A stretch of DNA of 64,000 nucleotides, taken from NCBI GenBank assembly GCA_026874595.1, contig CM049316.1, positions 59,901,676 to 59,965,675 of the forward strand, written 5' to 3'. How positions within the stretch are numbered: position 1 is the stretch's first letter; each line of letters begins with the position of its first letter. The stretch is from Sipunculus nudus (Eukaryota > Annelida > Sipuncula > Golfingiida > Sipunculidae). Positions 49,931 through 60,954 of this stretch are shown here, in pieces. The position numbers and the translations under genes were made by a program. The notes under the pieces are model-generated. The model searched no databases, was not told the DNA's origin, and was given only the letters and a program-made list of their open reading frames with translations.

Positions 49931-52439
49931 TATTAATTACGTCCCGTCATTGACGGGCGTATATTTATATAAATGACCAAACGCCGAGTCCTATGTTATT
50001 TATCCAAGAGCAAATAAGCGGGACTTGGGTGGGCTGGAATGCATCTTTTTTTTAATTCCTGTTTGGATTACACAAAATTACAAGACCACGCCCATACTAC
50101 CACCAAATTAACGACCCCGTGGGACCGCTACATATAGAAAGGGAATTCATAAGACATGTAGTTCAAACGCAGATTTTTTTTATACCTTTGTGAACGGTGG
50201 CACCAGTGGCATGGGCATTTGCCTCCACATCCCTCCCCCCACCCCCCCGCACCCCCACCCCATTCCAGTTGCACCCCCCCCCCCCTCAGCTCCTGAAGTA
50301 TAGTGGCCACATGTTTTTTTCTGATGTTTTAAGAGAAATATGTGAAAGTAGAATACGCCTAAAGATATATATAATCATTACATAAAGGCTGAGTTGTTCA
50401 TGCTGTAGTTTTGAACAATTACCTTTAATACATAAAGTATTACCTGATTTTACCAACATTTCTCTCTATATAAAGTGTAACAGATACATGCTTATATCTA
50501 TTCCCTGTTTATATACATATTGTATTCATTTTTCTGTTTAAGAAATATGTAAAAAGTGTAAACAGATTGCTAATTATTAGCTTTTAAATAGCGTCTCTTC
50601 CCAAGTTTCACGTTGTCAACTTAGAGGAATAGTCTAAAACATTAAAATCATTTGCAATCTTTTAATTGGATGATGCATTAAAAACCAAAATATACCTATT
50701 CTGAGCCTTAATTTTTTTTCACCCATAGATATGCTAAAACCTCAAGGCGGGCCCCTGGAACCCAGCCGCTAAAGCTATCGCTTTCGTTTGAGTTTGCGCT
50801 TTTTTTTTGCCCCCCCCCCCCCCACATATTCTTTTACCCTCCACCCCCCCCTTTTTTTAAATCCTGGAACGAACCCCAATAACCGCTGATAACCTTGGTC
50901 CTGTTTCCCCATTCGGAATACATTTGTTTTTGGTTATGATGTTTTTTATTTGAATGAAAAATGTAACGAAATAAAGTGTTATATGTCGTTGAGTCTATTT
51001 AAAACTGAGGAATCCACAAAAAGGTTGGTATCCTTGTAAGAATTACAGCTGAAATTTTATCCGAAGCTTCTCTATATAAACAGTTCAGTAACCAAGAAGA
51101 CGTGTTTGCAAACACGACTGGCGGTGCCGTCATTGAAATAAGACTGTACTTGTCTGCCACCTGGTGGCTACACGTACAAGTAAATTGGTAAGGGAAAACT
51201 GTTGGAAATCCCCATCAGGGAGGTAAAAAGGGATAATAAAGTTGGATATCAGCATAATAATATCTTTCGCCATCACAGTTAATTTTGAGGACATCACGGG
51301 AAATCGAGACGCAAGTGATCACATTTTGCAGTCTTTTACAAATTTATAACATTTGAAATCTAATCAATTGATGTGTGCGCGTCTGCCACGGGGGGGGGGG
51401 GGGGGGGGGGGGGGGGTGCAATTTATAACCACTTTATAACAGGTCAAATTCTCAAGTAACACCTTAACACCATAAAACGACATATTATATTTAATATGAA
51501 GGTTCATTGCCCAATGAACGGGGTTGAAATTGCAAGATCCCCACAAGGCAAATGCTTCTCAAAAATGTTCTCTGAAATCAGTAAATTAATTGGGACATTG
51601 CAGGTACATAAGGGTGGATATGTCAGCATGTGAAATCTCTTGGATTTGAAAATTACTCATCCTAGGGTAACTCACATTCACTTTAAACCTAAAACGAATC
51701 CCTGACAAAATACATGATTATTGATAAACAGGTATTTGCGATGATGGGGAAGCCTTTCTCTATGTAATAAAGGGGTGTTTCAAGTTGCAAAGAATAACGA
51801 GAAAGCTTGCATTCATTAACTTGTTCATGATATATTCATGGATAATCTTCTTCCTCTTTTTAATCAAAGAGGTTGATTTTTATAACAAAAATATATCTTA
51901 AAGGCACTGCATCCTCAGTAAAATAAATAAACCTTACAATATGCAAGAGAACCTGTGTATTCATTTCAAAATAAATTATCTCTGTGGTAATAAGGAATAG
52001 CAAGGAGAAATTATTTGTATACATTCATTTAAAAATTAAGTGTATGGAAAAAGTGCACAGTCACTCAATACCATGTCTGTTTCAACTGGCCTCTAAGTTT
52101 CTAGAACTGATACCAGACTTAAACAGTTTGAAGGAGAGAAAATTGAATATCTGTGGACCAACTGGAAAATTATTCAAGGGTTGAGCTTGATACAAATATC
52201 AAAGTTCTTCAGTTTAATTATATGACTGAAATCATCGTATAAACACATACCTCTGATTATAGTCCATTTCACTACCTGCTGTCCACCTGGTTTTTGTAGA
52301 TGATTTGCTTATAAGTTTATATTTTTCAATAATTTCCAAGAAAACAGTATATGGAAGTGACAACCTAATATGGCAGTTAATAATTTTACTGTAAATCCCC
52401 CATTTATGTTTCACAACATTTTAGTCTCTTTATCATGAT
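49931..52439. other. Repeat-poor spacer with homopolymer tracts
   Basis: C-rich tracts at 50220-50285 and 50810-50860, a run of 27 G at 51390-51416, and otherwise AT-rich DNA. CCACCTGGTGG at about 51168 recalls the satellite cores. No gene recognised. Confidence 0.45.
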
Positions 52440-52690
52440 CTGGCAGATATTATGTGTCCCTCCACAAGCAGCCATCTTTGTTTTAGCTGGTTATATTTTT
52501 TAGAGTGTTTACATGAGATCATCAAATCAGCAGCTTTCAGTTGAGGTTGTTTTTGCATGTGACCAGTGACCTTGACCGCCATAAGTGGGTCTGATATGTT
52601 GAAAAATGTAGACTGATTTCTCATATTTTCAGAAAATTCTGTTTCTTGAATAAGGCGTAAGTTAGGTATTTAGTTACCTTGTTGAAAATT
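52440..52690 (-). repeat. Dispersed repeat E, copy 2
   Basis: Minus-strand counterpart of 1937-2150. The 63-codon frame within it (52624-52433) is not open in the other copy, so it is probably not a gene. Confidence 0.6.
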
Positions 52691-53049
52691 AGGTTCTTTA
52701 ATCCTCTGCTCTACACTTTAATTGTTTCCCTTGAAATGTAAATAATAAAAATTTTCATAGCAAAAAACAGGTGGACATGAGGGGATGAAACGGACTATAA
52801 TACTGCCATATTTAGTATAATAATGTCAATACAGTGCTGGAGTATCACATATTAAAGCATCCAATTTAACCAACTGTAGATAAGGTACAAACAATCTCTT
52901 GAACCAAGTACCTGACTATGTCAGTCATTTAGAGGCAAATGTAAATACACAAAGTCATTAACATTGGTGTAAAGACATCATTTTGTACATGGTAGCTATT
53001 GGCATAATTATAAATAAGTTAAGTCTGTACATTTGCATATTTCTGAAAG

Positions 53050-53082
53050 AAAGAGAGAGAGATACAGGGAGAGAGAGAGAGT
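53050..53082. repeat. (GA)n microsatellite, interrupted
   Basis: AGAGAGAGAG runs broken by ATACAGG. Confidence 0.85.
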
Positions 53083-53320
53083 TTTGCCTGCCCTGATTCT
53101 AGTATATAGTGTTACGAGTTGTATGATCATAATCAATCATCAACAGCATATCAGCACCAAATGACCGATCATTATTTGCTTTCGTGTAATGTTGGGAATC
53201 AGTAATTTCATGATTTATCACCAGTAAACTTTGTTGACATCTAGTAGGAAATTTCTGACCAGATATAGTCCTATACTGAAATAATTGCCTATGTGTGTAT
53301 ATAGCAAACTTAGGAATAAA

Positions 53321-53326
53321 TTTATT
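53321..53326 (-). promoter_or_regulatory. Polyadenylation signal candidate of the RING gene
   Basis: AATAAA on the minus strand, about 196 nt after the stop codon at 53522. Confidence 0.4.
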
Positions 53327-53521
53327 GGTAAACTGAATTTTCTTAAGTTGCTAGCATAATAAATTATATGAAAGCGTACCTTCCTTCATCACAAAGCCCA
53401 GGTTATGTGTAAAACTCTGTAATTGATCATGAAACTGCAAGAATGATCATTGGTTCATTTGCATGAACAAATCGGTCCCATCACTATAATATATGACTAA
53501 ATAATTTAAAAATTAATAATT

Positions 53522-55426
53522 TTATGCTTCTGTTACACTTAACCCATCCAGTGGACAGTTCATTGAAAAATTCTTAAGCCAGTTGTCTATACATTCTGTA
53601 TGAAACTTGTGTCCACAGGGAAGGTATTTCCTACTATCTCCAGGTGTGTAATTACTCATGCAAACCGTACATTCCTCATTTACATGTGCATCTGTTGCCA
53701 TATCTTTCATATAGGCATCTAATGTATTTGTACTGACTGTTTTAGGTTTAACCCTTTCATCAAGCCTCAAGAGCAGGTCATAATCCTGGGGTGTGATGTC
53801 CCGGTTTTGTAGGGTTAATAACAGATTCACAACAGCAGCATCCAAGTCACCATCTGCATTGTAAGCTGTCATGGCATATGCTGGATCTCTTTCATTCTGA
53901 CTTGCTGGAGGATTGTAAGTTCTGCCTGCGGTCACTGGACTTGAGCATGGCACACATTTAGTAAGGTCTTTAGCATCAATCTGCTTAAGTGTTCTCCATG
54001 ATGGCAAATGAGACATTTTTCGCACCATGTTGCTGATGATGTGTGCAAGACGGTGATGTATAAAAAGTTCCTTACCGTGGGGACGGTTGCATACACTCCT
54101 GACATGTTTTGACTTCACTTGCTTGTGAGCTTTCTGTACGCGCCATTTCTTTCTGTTGCGCAATCGCACTCCACCCCTTGCATTGTCTGAAAATTTATCA
54201 CATTTTAACCGAACTGACACAGGGACTTTTTCTTCTAGATTATACAGACACGATACACAGTTCCAACAGGTGCCTTCACATATAGCCATACAGTGTTCTT
54301 CCTCAAAATAATCTATTACAGCCTTTTCTGAAGATTTTGCCGAGATGTGACACAGCACATCGCATGGATTATCTTCCGCAGGGTTTTCACCTGATTTATT
54401 TACATCAGATTGTGCATTTTCTGTGTAATCTGCTGTATCTTTAGACACTTTATTCCTGTTTACATCTACAGTTTCTTGTTCAAATTTACTCAGTTCATTT
54501 TCTATGGCAGCAGGGGAAGTGATATCAACCGGATCTCTCCGAGGCAGCAATGAAAAGTCAAAACACAACAGACTTTTTGGAGCACATTTCCAATTTTTCT
54601 TCTTCCTGGATTCCTTATCACTTTTCTTTGCTTTATTACAGCTAGTTTTATCAATGACCTTTACAGCTCTGCCAGATCTTTCTAGAACTGGCCAGTCATC
54701 TTTTGAAACATCAGCAATTTTCAAGGATGTGACCTCTTGAATGGTATTTTCCCAGACTGTATTTGTTACAGTTTTCTTTTCACCTGATTCACTGCTTATT
54801 TCATTTACAGTGTAATCAACATTATCACTCACTAGTTTTTTTAGTGGTTCCACTTTTTCTTGGACTTCATCACCTTTACCCATATCGTCATCTTGAACCA
54901 GTAAAATCCTTTGAGAACTGGTACCTTGCTCGGTAGAGTTCTCCAATAAAGTGGGCGTGGCTGACTGGCTCAGAATTGAAGATGGAAATACATTGCTGCT
55001 TTTCTCAGCGATACATTTTCTTATCAGCATATCAAAGTCTTTCCCAAAGTCAACCGTGGGAGAGGCCACTGGTGAGCTGTATGAAACGCTAAGATTCAAG
55101 CAAGCTAACATTATTGAAATACCTCTTGTTTCAGACTGAAATTCAATTGAAATTTTGGTCTCAAATTTGGCCAGTTTTGGCGTAAGATCACGAAATTTGT
55201 GCTTGTCCTTCGGTCTGTTGTGGACAAGTCTTTTTAGTTTCAGAGTCTCCAAACGGAGATGCCCGACTCTCAATTTGCCTTCCTTACAGTTCTTTATAAA
55301 CCGGGTCTTGCACAACCCAGCGTGAAGTGACCGCAATACTGTGCAATACTTACTGATCCAAGTAAACAAACCACCACGTGGGTTTCCTCTATTTTTGGAA
55401 AGCATGTCATCATTCTTTTTGCTCAT
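53522..55426 (-). CDS. RING-H2 finger protein, putative E3 ubiquitin ligase, single coding exon (634 aa)
   Basis: The whole 634-codon frame is uninterrupted. The C-terminus is a RING-H2 domain: Cys586, Cys589, Cys604, His606, His609, Cys612, Cys624 and Asp627. The last zinc ligand is Asp instead of Cys (CPLD), as in RBX1. Just before it (about 520-575) a conserved-looking segment reads LQNRDITPQDYDLLLRLDE. The N-terminal 100 residues are strongly basic, the middle (about 150-400) is acidic and low in structure, and basic clusters such as RKKKNWK and RLRNRKKWR suggest nuclear localisation. CEGTCWNCVSC in the middle may bind a metal. ATG follows a possible acceptor (TTTCAG at 55435), so an untranslated 5' exon is possible. 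E3 activity is inferred from the RING; targets are unknown, and I do not recognise the family name. Confidence 0.9.
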   Translation of the reverse strand: MSKKNDDMLSKNRGNPRGGLFTWISKYCTVLRSLHAGLCKTRFIKNCKEGKLRVGHLRLETLKLKRLVHNRPKDKHKFRDLTPKLAKFETKISIEFQSETRGISIMLACLNLSVSYSSPVASPTVDFGKDFDMLIRKCIAEKSSNVFPSSILSQSATPTLLENSTEQGTSSQRILLVQDDDMGKGDEVQEKVEPLKKLVSDNVDYTVNEISSESGEKKTVTNTVWENTIQEVTSLKIADVSKDDWPVLERSGRAVKVIDKTSCNKAKKSDKESRKKKNWKCAPKSLLCFDFSLLPRRDPVDITSPAAIENELSKFEQETVDVNRNKVSKDTADYTENAQSDVNKSGENPAEDNPCDVLCHISAKSSEKAVIDYFEEEHCMAICEGTCWNCVSCLYNLEEKVPVSVRLKCDKFSDNARGGVRLRNRKKWRVQKAHKQVKSKHVRSVCNRPHGKELFIHHRLAHIISNMVRKMSHLPSWRTLKQIDAKDLTKCVPCSSPVTAGRTYNPPASQNERDPAYAMTAYNADGDLDAAVVNLLLTLQNRDITPQDYDLLLRLDERVKPKTVSTNTLDAYMKDMATDAHVNEECTVCMSNYTPGDSRKYLPCGHKFHTECIDNWLKNFSMNCPLDGLSVTEA

Positions 55427-57242
55427 TGGTTGACCTGAAATCTCGTCAACAAGCCACGCGTGATGTAAACAAAAGACAATTCAGCATGATTTATATGATC
55501 GCCACATTAATGCAGAATACACGATCGGCAGTATAAATCTCCCATTCCTAGGTATAGGAAAAACATCAGCAAGGACGTTAAATGCGATAAATGATTTTAC
55601 ACAAGTGTTTAACGTTTTCATTCACATCAGAGTAGTATTAACGATAGATGGCGCTGGCTATAGCTGATGGTGTAAAGGAGAGCAATGTTAGTTGACTTTT
55701 ATGTTGGCGGGAAGCATGCGCGAGGGGACCGTTTCTTCAACTGTGTTTTACAAGTGACAGATATATGACCCAGGTTGTATACAAACGCCTTTGATACCTG
55801 AACGATTTAAATTCTATAAAATAAATTGTAAATACAATTATTAAACAATATTGGTTATTTAATGTATCTGAGATCAAAAAAATTTTTTGATGAATATAAT
55901 TAATGTAGTCAATAAATCGAGATAAATTTGAGTTGTATATACTTGATTAATTCCTGTGCACAAATCAATGTATACAATTAAAATTATTTACAGTCACAAA
56001 TAAGTTATAGTTTTGAAAATTACATCGAATAATTATAAAGTTTAATATAATCTTATTTTTATAACAGTTTCATTATTCAAAATATAGAACAAGTTTAATA
56101 CATATGTACATATACACCAATACATATAAATATATTAATTATAAATATATAAATATAAATATAAAAGACATGGCATACATAAATATACAGCAAAGGACAA
56201 AACTATGACGTAAACTTTAGCCACGTGTTAGACAAGAAAGTGTAGGCTAGGTGTTAGCTATAGGTGTTAAGATGTCAAAACATTCACTCAGTTTAAAATG
56301 GTTCTCAAAATTTTAATTTTCTTATTTTCTTTTAATTTTCTTGTTATTCTTTTTATATTTAGTTTAAATTGTAATTAATATCTGTATTTGAAATATTCAT
56401 ATGCATGGGTCTGATCGATAGATTATTAGATAAAATTATAGTTTCTAGAGTATTACATATATGTGAAAGGGCATTATTATCAATAGATAGGGTTAAACAT
56501 TTTATTAATATTATTATAACGATATTGAGAAGAAAAAGCTGAGATTTATAAGAGATATTAAAACATCATATGAAATATTGTGGAAACCATGCATTCAAAT
56601 ATATGTATATGCAACTTAAATAATACCAATCAAGTTTAGTATAATATTCTATGCAAAATATACAAATGACGCTAATAAAATCCATCAAAACAACTGAAAA
56701 GAGGAAATTTTGCCTCATTGTTTAGAACAATTACAAAAACAACAACCAGCTCCTTATTCACTTACAGCATTTTGGAATGCCAACTGTGCGCAAGACAAAT
56801 AATGCATGAACTAACTTTACGCTACACCGTAAGATTTCCCGGGACATTAGTTGTCAAAATCGCAAACACCAACTATGGGCACTATGCTGTAGCCTCAAAC
56901 GACTGTTTCATTCCAGCTTGTGAGTATAAGATATATATTACGCAATATCATACTGCTACACAATACATGAGTCGATTATCTCTGTATATCAACAGAGTGC
57001 GGGACGTTCCTGATGTGAGCGCCGGTGAGCGATAATATAAGCATCAAATGCGTTACATGAGCAAATATAGGCAATTTTCACAGTTATATGCAAATACATC
57101 ACCAGAAATCAACAAAACATCAGGAAATATATTTTCTTTGATAACATGGTAACTGTTAAAGCTAGAGATTTTTTTTTTTCAGGGATGAAACTTTTATTAA
57201 TCAAGATTTAATAGTATGCCAGAAATTTGCTACAGTCTGCAG
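55427..57242. other. AT-rich flank upstream of the RING gene
   Basis: No gene recognised. About 55,800-56,700 is extremely AT-rich. 57150-57230 resembles 16665-16750 (AGAGATTTTTT..CAGGGAT..AATCAAGATT), so the Mutator-like element next door landed in an older repeat. Confidence 0.4.
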
Positions 57243-57252
57243 CGCTGAAGAC

Positions 57253-57490
57253 GGTTTAGGGACATATCGGCCGCCGTCGACATCGGCCGCCGGCCTCAAA
57301 TGGACCATATCGGCCGCCGGCGCCCAGCGGGATGCAATATCGGCCGCCAGCTGCAGTTGCCCACAGGCCTGTATTAACTCTGTCAAGTCAACCATATCGG
57401 CCGCGGAAAGAACTAGGCTTCCATATCGGCCGCCGCCTCATTATACGTTTCATTGGATAATCTATAGTCTCTCTCTCTCTCTCTCTCTCA
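57253..57490 (+). repeat. Left terminal inverted repeat of the Mutator-like element
   Basis: GC-rich (EagI-type CGGCCG sites) in AT-rich surroundings. Differs from the right TIR by a few substitutions and a 3-bp indel near the inner end (GCCTCATT versus GCTTCCTCATT). Confidence 0.9.
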
Positions 57491-57533
57491 TATTGTATAT
57501 ATAATGTATGTATAAATATATATATATATTTAC

Positions 57534-57576
<43 letters not shown>

Positions 57577-57736
57577 CCTACATAAATACTAAAGCATTAT
57601 AATAAAAATGTAAATAAATTAATAAACCAAATCACCGACTTATCTTCAAAATAAAGCGAATATAATAAATCAAGGCTTAACATGAATATATTTTATATAA
57701 AAATTAATATATTTTGATATAAATTATATAAATTAT

Positions 57737-57740
<4 letters not shown>

Positions 57741-57790
<50 letters not shown>
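57741..57790. repeat. (TA)n microsatellite
   Basis: TA repeats, preceded by AATTATATA units. Another TA tract is at 57540-57571. Confidence 0.9.
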
Positions 57791-57794
<4 letters not shown>

Positions 57795-57891
57795 TAAACA
57801 TACTAATTATGCAAGTATTCATCGGGTTATCTTCCAGATAGATAATATTGAATAAAACGCCCTCCAGTGTGACTGCTGTGATGGTTGGTAG

Positions 57892-58563
57892 CACCTCAAG
57901 TGTAATACAGGAGTGTCAGTTGTGGAATATGAAGAGGCGACCAGAGAAGGGTGGCTTGATTGGATGTGCCAGCCTTGCCGACAGATGGCGACATCGCCAG
58001 CCGAGAATTCCGCCGAAGGTGAAGAACAACAACCTGAACCTGTAGACGAGACCCCAGAGGAAGCAACTACTGCAGCCCCCCTAGATCTGCTTCAGTCCGA
58101 ACCTGTAGACGAGACCCCGGATCGAGGAAGCAGCTACTGCTGCCCCCATAGATCTGCTTCAGCCCGAACCTGTAGACGAGACCCCGGAGGAAGCAGTTAA
58201 TGCAGCCCCAGAGGAAACACCGGCACAGGACGCCAGTCTGTACGCGGAAGACCTCAGTTCCTTCCACGAACCCTAAGCACTGGAAGAAAGGGACTTGGCC
58301 GTTTGGTCAAGTTGCTGCACAAGGAGGCACAGGTTGTGAATATGACAGCCGAACTAGTGTCAAGGGAGCAAGTCTCCAGGATATTGTCACACAGAAGCCG
58401 TGCCGTAAACAGTCGACTCTTTGCGTTATGTAGAGAGTATGGGGATGGGGAGCGGAGCGCAACCTCTCTCTTGGCCGCAGGTAGCAGATTGGTTTGCCCA
58501 AAACCAAGTCTGCAACCCGCGGACGTGCCGCAGCAGCAAGAGGACCAGCAAGTGATCGCCTGA
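57892..58563 (+). pseudogene. Broken ORF inside the Mutator-like element (PHD-like end, acidic repeats)
   Basis: One frame from 57892 gives ...YEEATREGWLDWMCQPCR, which looks like the last third of a PHD-type zinc finger (W-x-C-x2-C), followed by repeats beginning EPVDETPEEA. Three ~63-nt repeat units start near 58036, 58099 and 58166. The second has four extra bases near 58121-58125, which shift the frame; the shifted frame then stops at 58274. A third frame (to 58563) has a helical, Arg/Glu-rich segment including LVSREQVSRILSHRS. I recall similar PHD-like pieces in mollusc proteins with FLYWCH or MULE domains, so this may be a remnant of the element's own accessory or transposase protein. 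No intact product is expected. Confidence 0.55.
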
Positions 58564-58881
58564 GCTATTGTTTTTCTGTTTTTTTTTAAAATCTTGTGAG
58601 ATACATGTATAAATATTCGCTGTGATATCTTTTTTTTTTCGAATGTACTTTTATATTAGTTTTATGTAGAGGTGATGATGATGCGTATTAGTAAGTTGGT
58701 TTTAGTTAGCTATATTTATATATATACATAGCTTTCCTTGGATTTAAATGAGATTAATTTTTTCCATGTATATTGTTACATTTTTTTGTAAATATTCTTT
58801 GTAAATATTAGTATAAAGATTTTCTTTTGTTCACACGTTTTAGTAAGATTTTATTGGGTTGGATTTTAGCGTAGAAGTATT

Positions 58882-58883
<2 letters not shown>

Positions 58884-58931
<48 letters not shown>
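58884..58931. repeat. (TA)n microsatellite
   Basis: About 24 uninterrupted TA units. Confidence 0.95.
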
Positions 58932-58934
<3 letters not shown>

Positions 58935-59189
58935 TATTGAGATGTTGCTGTGATGCTTTTATCATGCAGTAGTTTTGGTCAGTGTTTGTAATGGTTATTG
59001 TCATTTCTGTTAATAAATGTGTATTTACTGTAATTTGTCGTTTTTCCGATTTGGAGTTTGTGCGTGTTTGAGGTGGAGTTGAAAACGTTTGCAAAATGCT
59101 CGTGGTCACACTGAATAAAAAAAGCTTCAATTCATATAAAATTTTGAATGAAAATTGATATGTACATATATATACATATATATACAGAG

Positions 59190-59420
59190 AGAGAGAGAGA
59201 GACTATAGATTATCCAACGAAACGTATAATGAGGAAGCGGCGGCCGATATGGTAGCCTAGTTCTTTCCGCGGCCGATATGGTTGACTTGACAGAGTTAAT
59301 ACAGGCCTGTGGGCAACTGCAGCTGGCGGCCGATATTGCGTCCCGCTGGGCGCCGGCGGCCGATATGGTTCATTTGAGGCCGGCGGCCGATGTCGACGGC
59401 GGCCGATATGTCCCTATACC
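59190..59420 (-). repeat. Right terminal inverted repeat of the Mutator-like element
   Basis: Inverse of the left TIR. An open reading frame passes through the repeat (peptide units beginning AAD), but it is the by-product of regularly spaced GCGGCCGAT motifs. Confidence 0.9.
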
Positions 59421-59429
59421 GCTGAAGAC

Positions 59430-60431
59430 AGTGACGTATAGTGAACAAGTGTCGAGCGCTACAGCCTCTGGCGGAGAGAGTTTAAACAATGCAGGTTTGC
59501 ACATATCCATGCAAACCCTCAGACATGTATATGCCTTGTGTAGCGTGAGAAAAAACAAACAACCCCCACATATTATCATTGAGGTACGACTTTACAATCA
59601 GTACCTACCGGTCAGGGCTTCGCCCGAGTGTAGAAATGAGTAAAGAAGTAATAGTTATACAACCAAATAGCCCTATATTGCCTATTATAGGTTTATAAAT
59701 ACATATTAGGATTCATTTTACAAATATATTTCCTCTGGAGTACATATTAAATACCGCTAGTAGCATGTTGTTGAAATCCAAATCCAGACGGCAGCCATGA
59801 TTTTTAAAACAGATAATTACGGTATGGTAAACAATCTCCGTTCAGACTACCGTAAAGTATACCGGTCTGACCATGGGGGAGGAGAGGGGGTTTGGTGGGT
59901 CTTCCCCCACATTAAAGGCTCATAATAATGTTTCTTTTTTTGTTGTAGGAATTCTAAGGGGGGTATGGGGGGTTTTCCCCCATCTTTTAAGTAGTTAATA
60001 TTATGTCTCAATAAATATTTTCATGATATTTACAACTGCCGTTAGGTGGCGCTATTTATTACTCAACACCCAGATTTAAAAGCCCTCTTTTTCCTGTGAC
60101 CTTCACATCGTCTTGCATGGTGTATGGCATTAGTGTTCGAGTACTGAGCCGTGCTGCACAGGATCGATTCCAGGGAGGACCAACTTCTGCTCTTTCATGT
60201 GATATTCATGATTTATAATGTATACATGTACTTACACATTTCTGAATAATAATAATATGTCTTTCATCAACAGATAACGCCGCGTTAGGAAATATAAGAG
60301 AAGACAATAAGTGGTAGCAATATTTTATTCAGCTGTCCCAAATGAAGGTACTGATTGTAAATTTTTGTTCCATCATTGATACAGATGCTTTGTTGGGACC
60401 AAAACTTTTAAGTTTTACTGTATGATCAGTA
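59430..60431. other. Spacer between two TIR elements
   Basis: Contains G-rich blocks (59876-59990) that repeat GGGGG..TTTCCCCCA-like sequence twice. No gene recognised. Confidence 0.4.
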
Positions 60432-60954
60432 TGTTAGAGCACAGGCGCTTGAATCCCTATTTGTGTTGATATTGGCTTAGATAGTGTTCAGTTTACCTTA
60501 ACAACAACCCCCTACCGTTGAATGAGCTGTAAACCATGATATATCGCTTGCCGGTACTTGTTTATTTAATAAATACACAAGGCCGGCATCCAAGTCTGTG
60601 GACGAGTCTGTGTCCATTGAGTGACGAACAGACAGGTTTATCCCAGATTACTATTTCCATCATTATCAACCAATCAGGTGTTAGATTCCAGGGGGGAATC
60701 CTTACTGTGGACCTAGATACATGGGGATTTCCTTGTTTGGGGTAACAGCTGCTTAATGGATGCAGACCAGTTACAAATAAGAGCTCATTACAAGTGGTAC
60801 ACTGTGTGTATTGAAATTGTTGATGCTTTTATAGAAAGAAGAACTGGCCATTTAACAGCTGTAAGTTTCATCCCTCGAAAATCTTGGAAATATTTGGGAA
60901 TTTCAATTGATTTCTTGTATTATCGCCTTGTGTATTTATTAACAAACCTGTGAG

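Larger units (their letters stand above)
57253..59420. mobile_element. Mutator-like TIR element, 2.17 kb, probably non-autonomous
   Basis: Inverted repeats of about 230 bp (57253-57490 and 59190-59420), nearly identical, starting GGTTTAGGGACATATCGG and GGTATAGGGACATATCGG. A perfect 9-bp direct repeat GCTGAAGAC flanks it at 57244-57252 and 59421-59429. Each TIR carries six ATATCGGCCGC-type motifs, mostly next to GCC, and ends inward in a (CT)n/(GA)n tract. Long TIRs with 9-bp duplications are the hallmark of Mutator-like elements. The interior has two TA microsatellites (57741-57790 and 58884-58931) and a broken ORF (57892-58563). No DDE transposase is visible. Confidence 0.85.

Noticed and set aside
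54504-55139. Plus-strand ORFs at 54504-54740 and 54951-55139
   Set aside because: Antisense of the 634-aa RING gene.
59278-59643. 121-codon ORF running out of the right TIR (and its counterpart at 57395-57201)
   Set aside because: The shared part is just the GC-rich TIR with regularly spaced GCGGCCGAT motifs; it occurs in both TIRs and continues into unrelated flanks.
60120-60185. tRNA-like stretch with GGATCGATTCC
   Set aside because: A possible B box but no convincing A box or stem pairing; too weak to call a SINE or tRNA.
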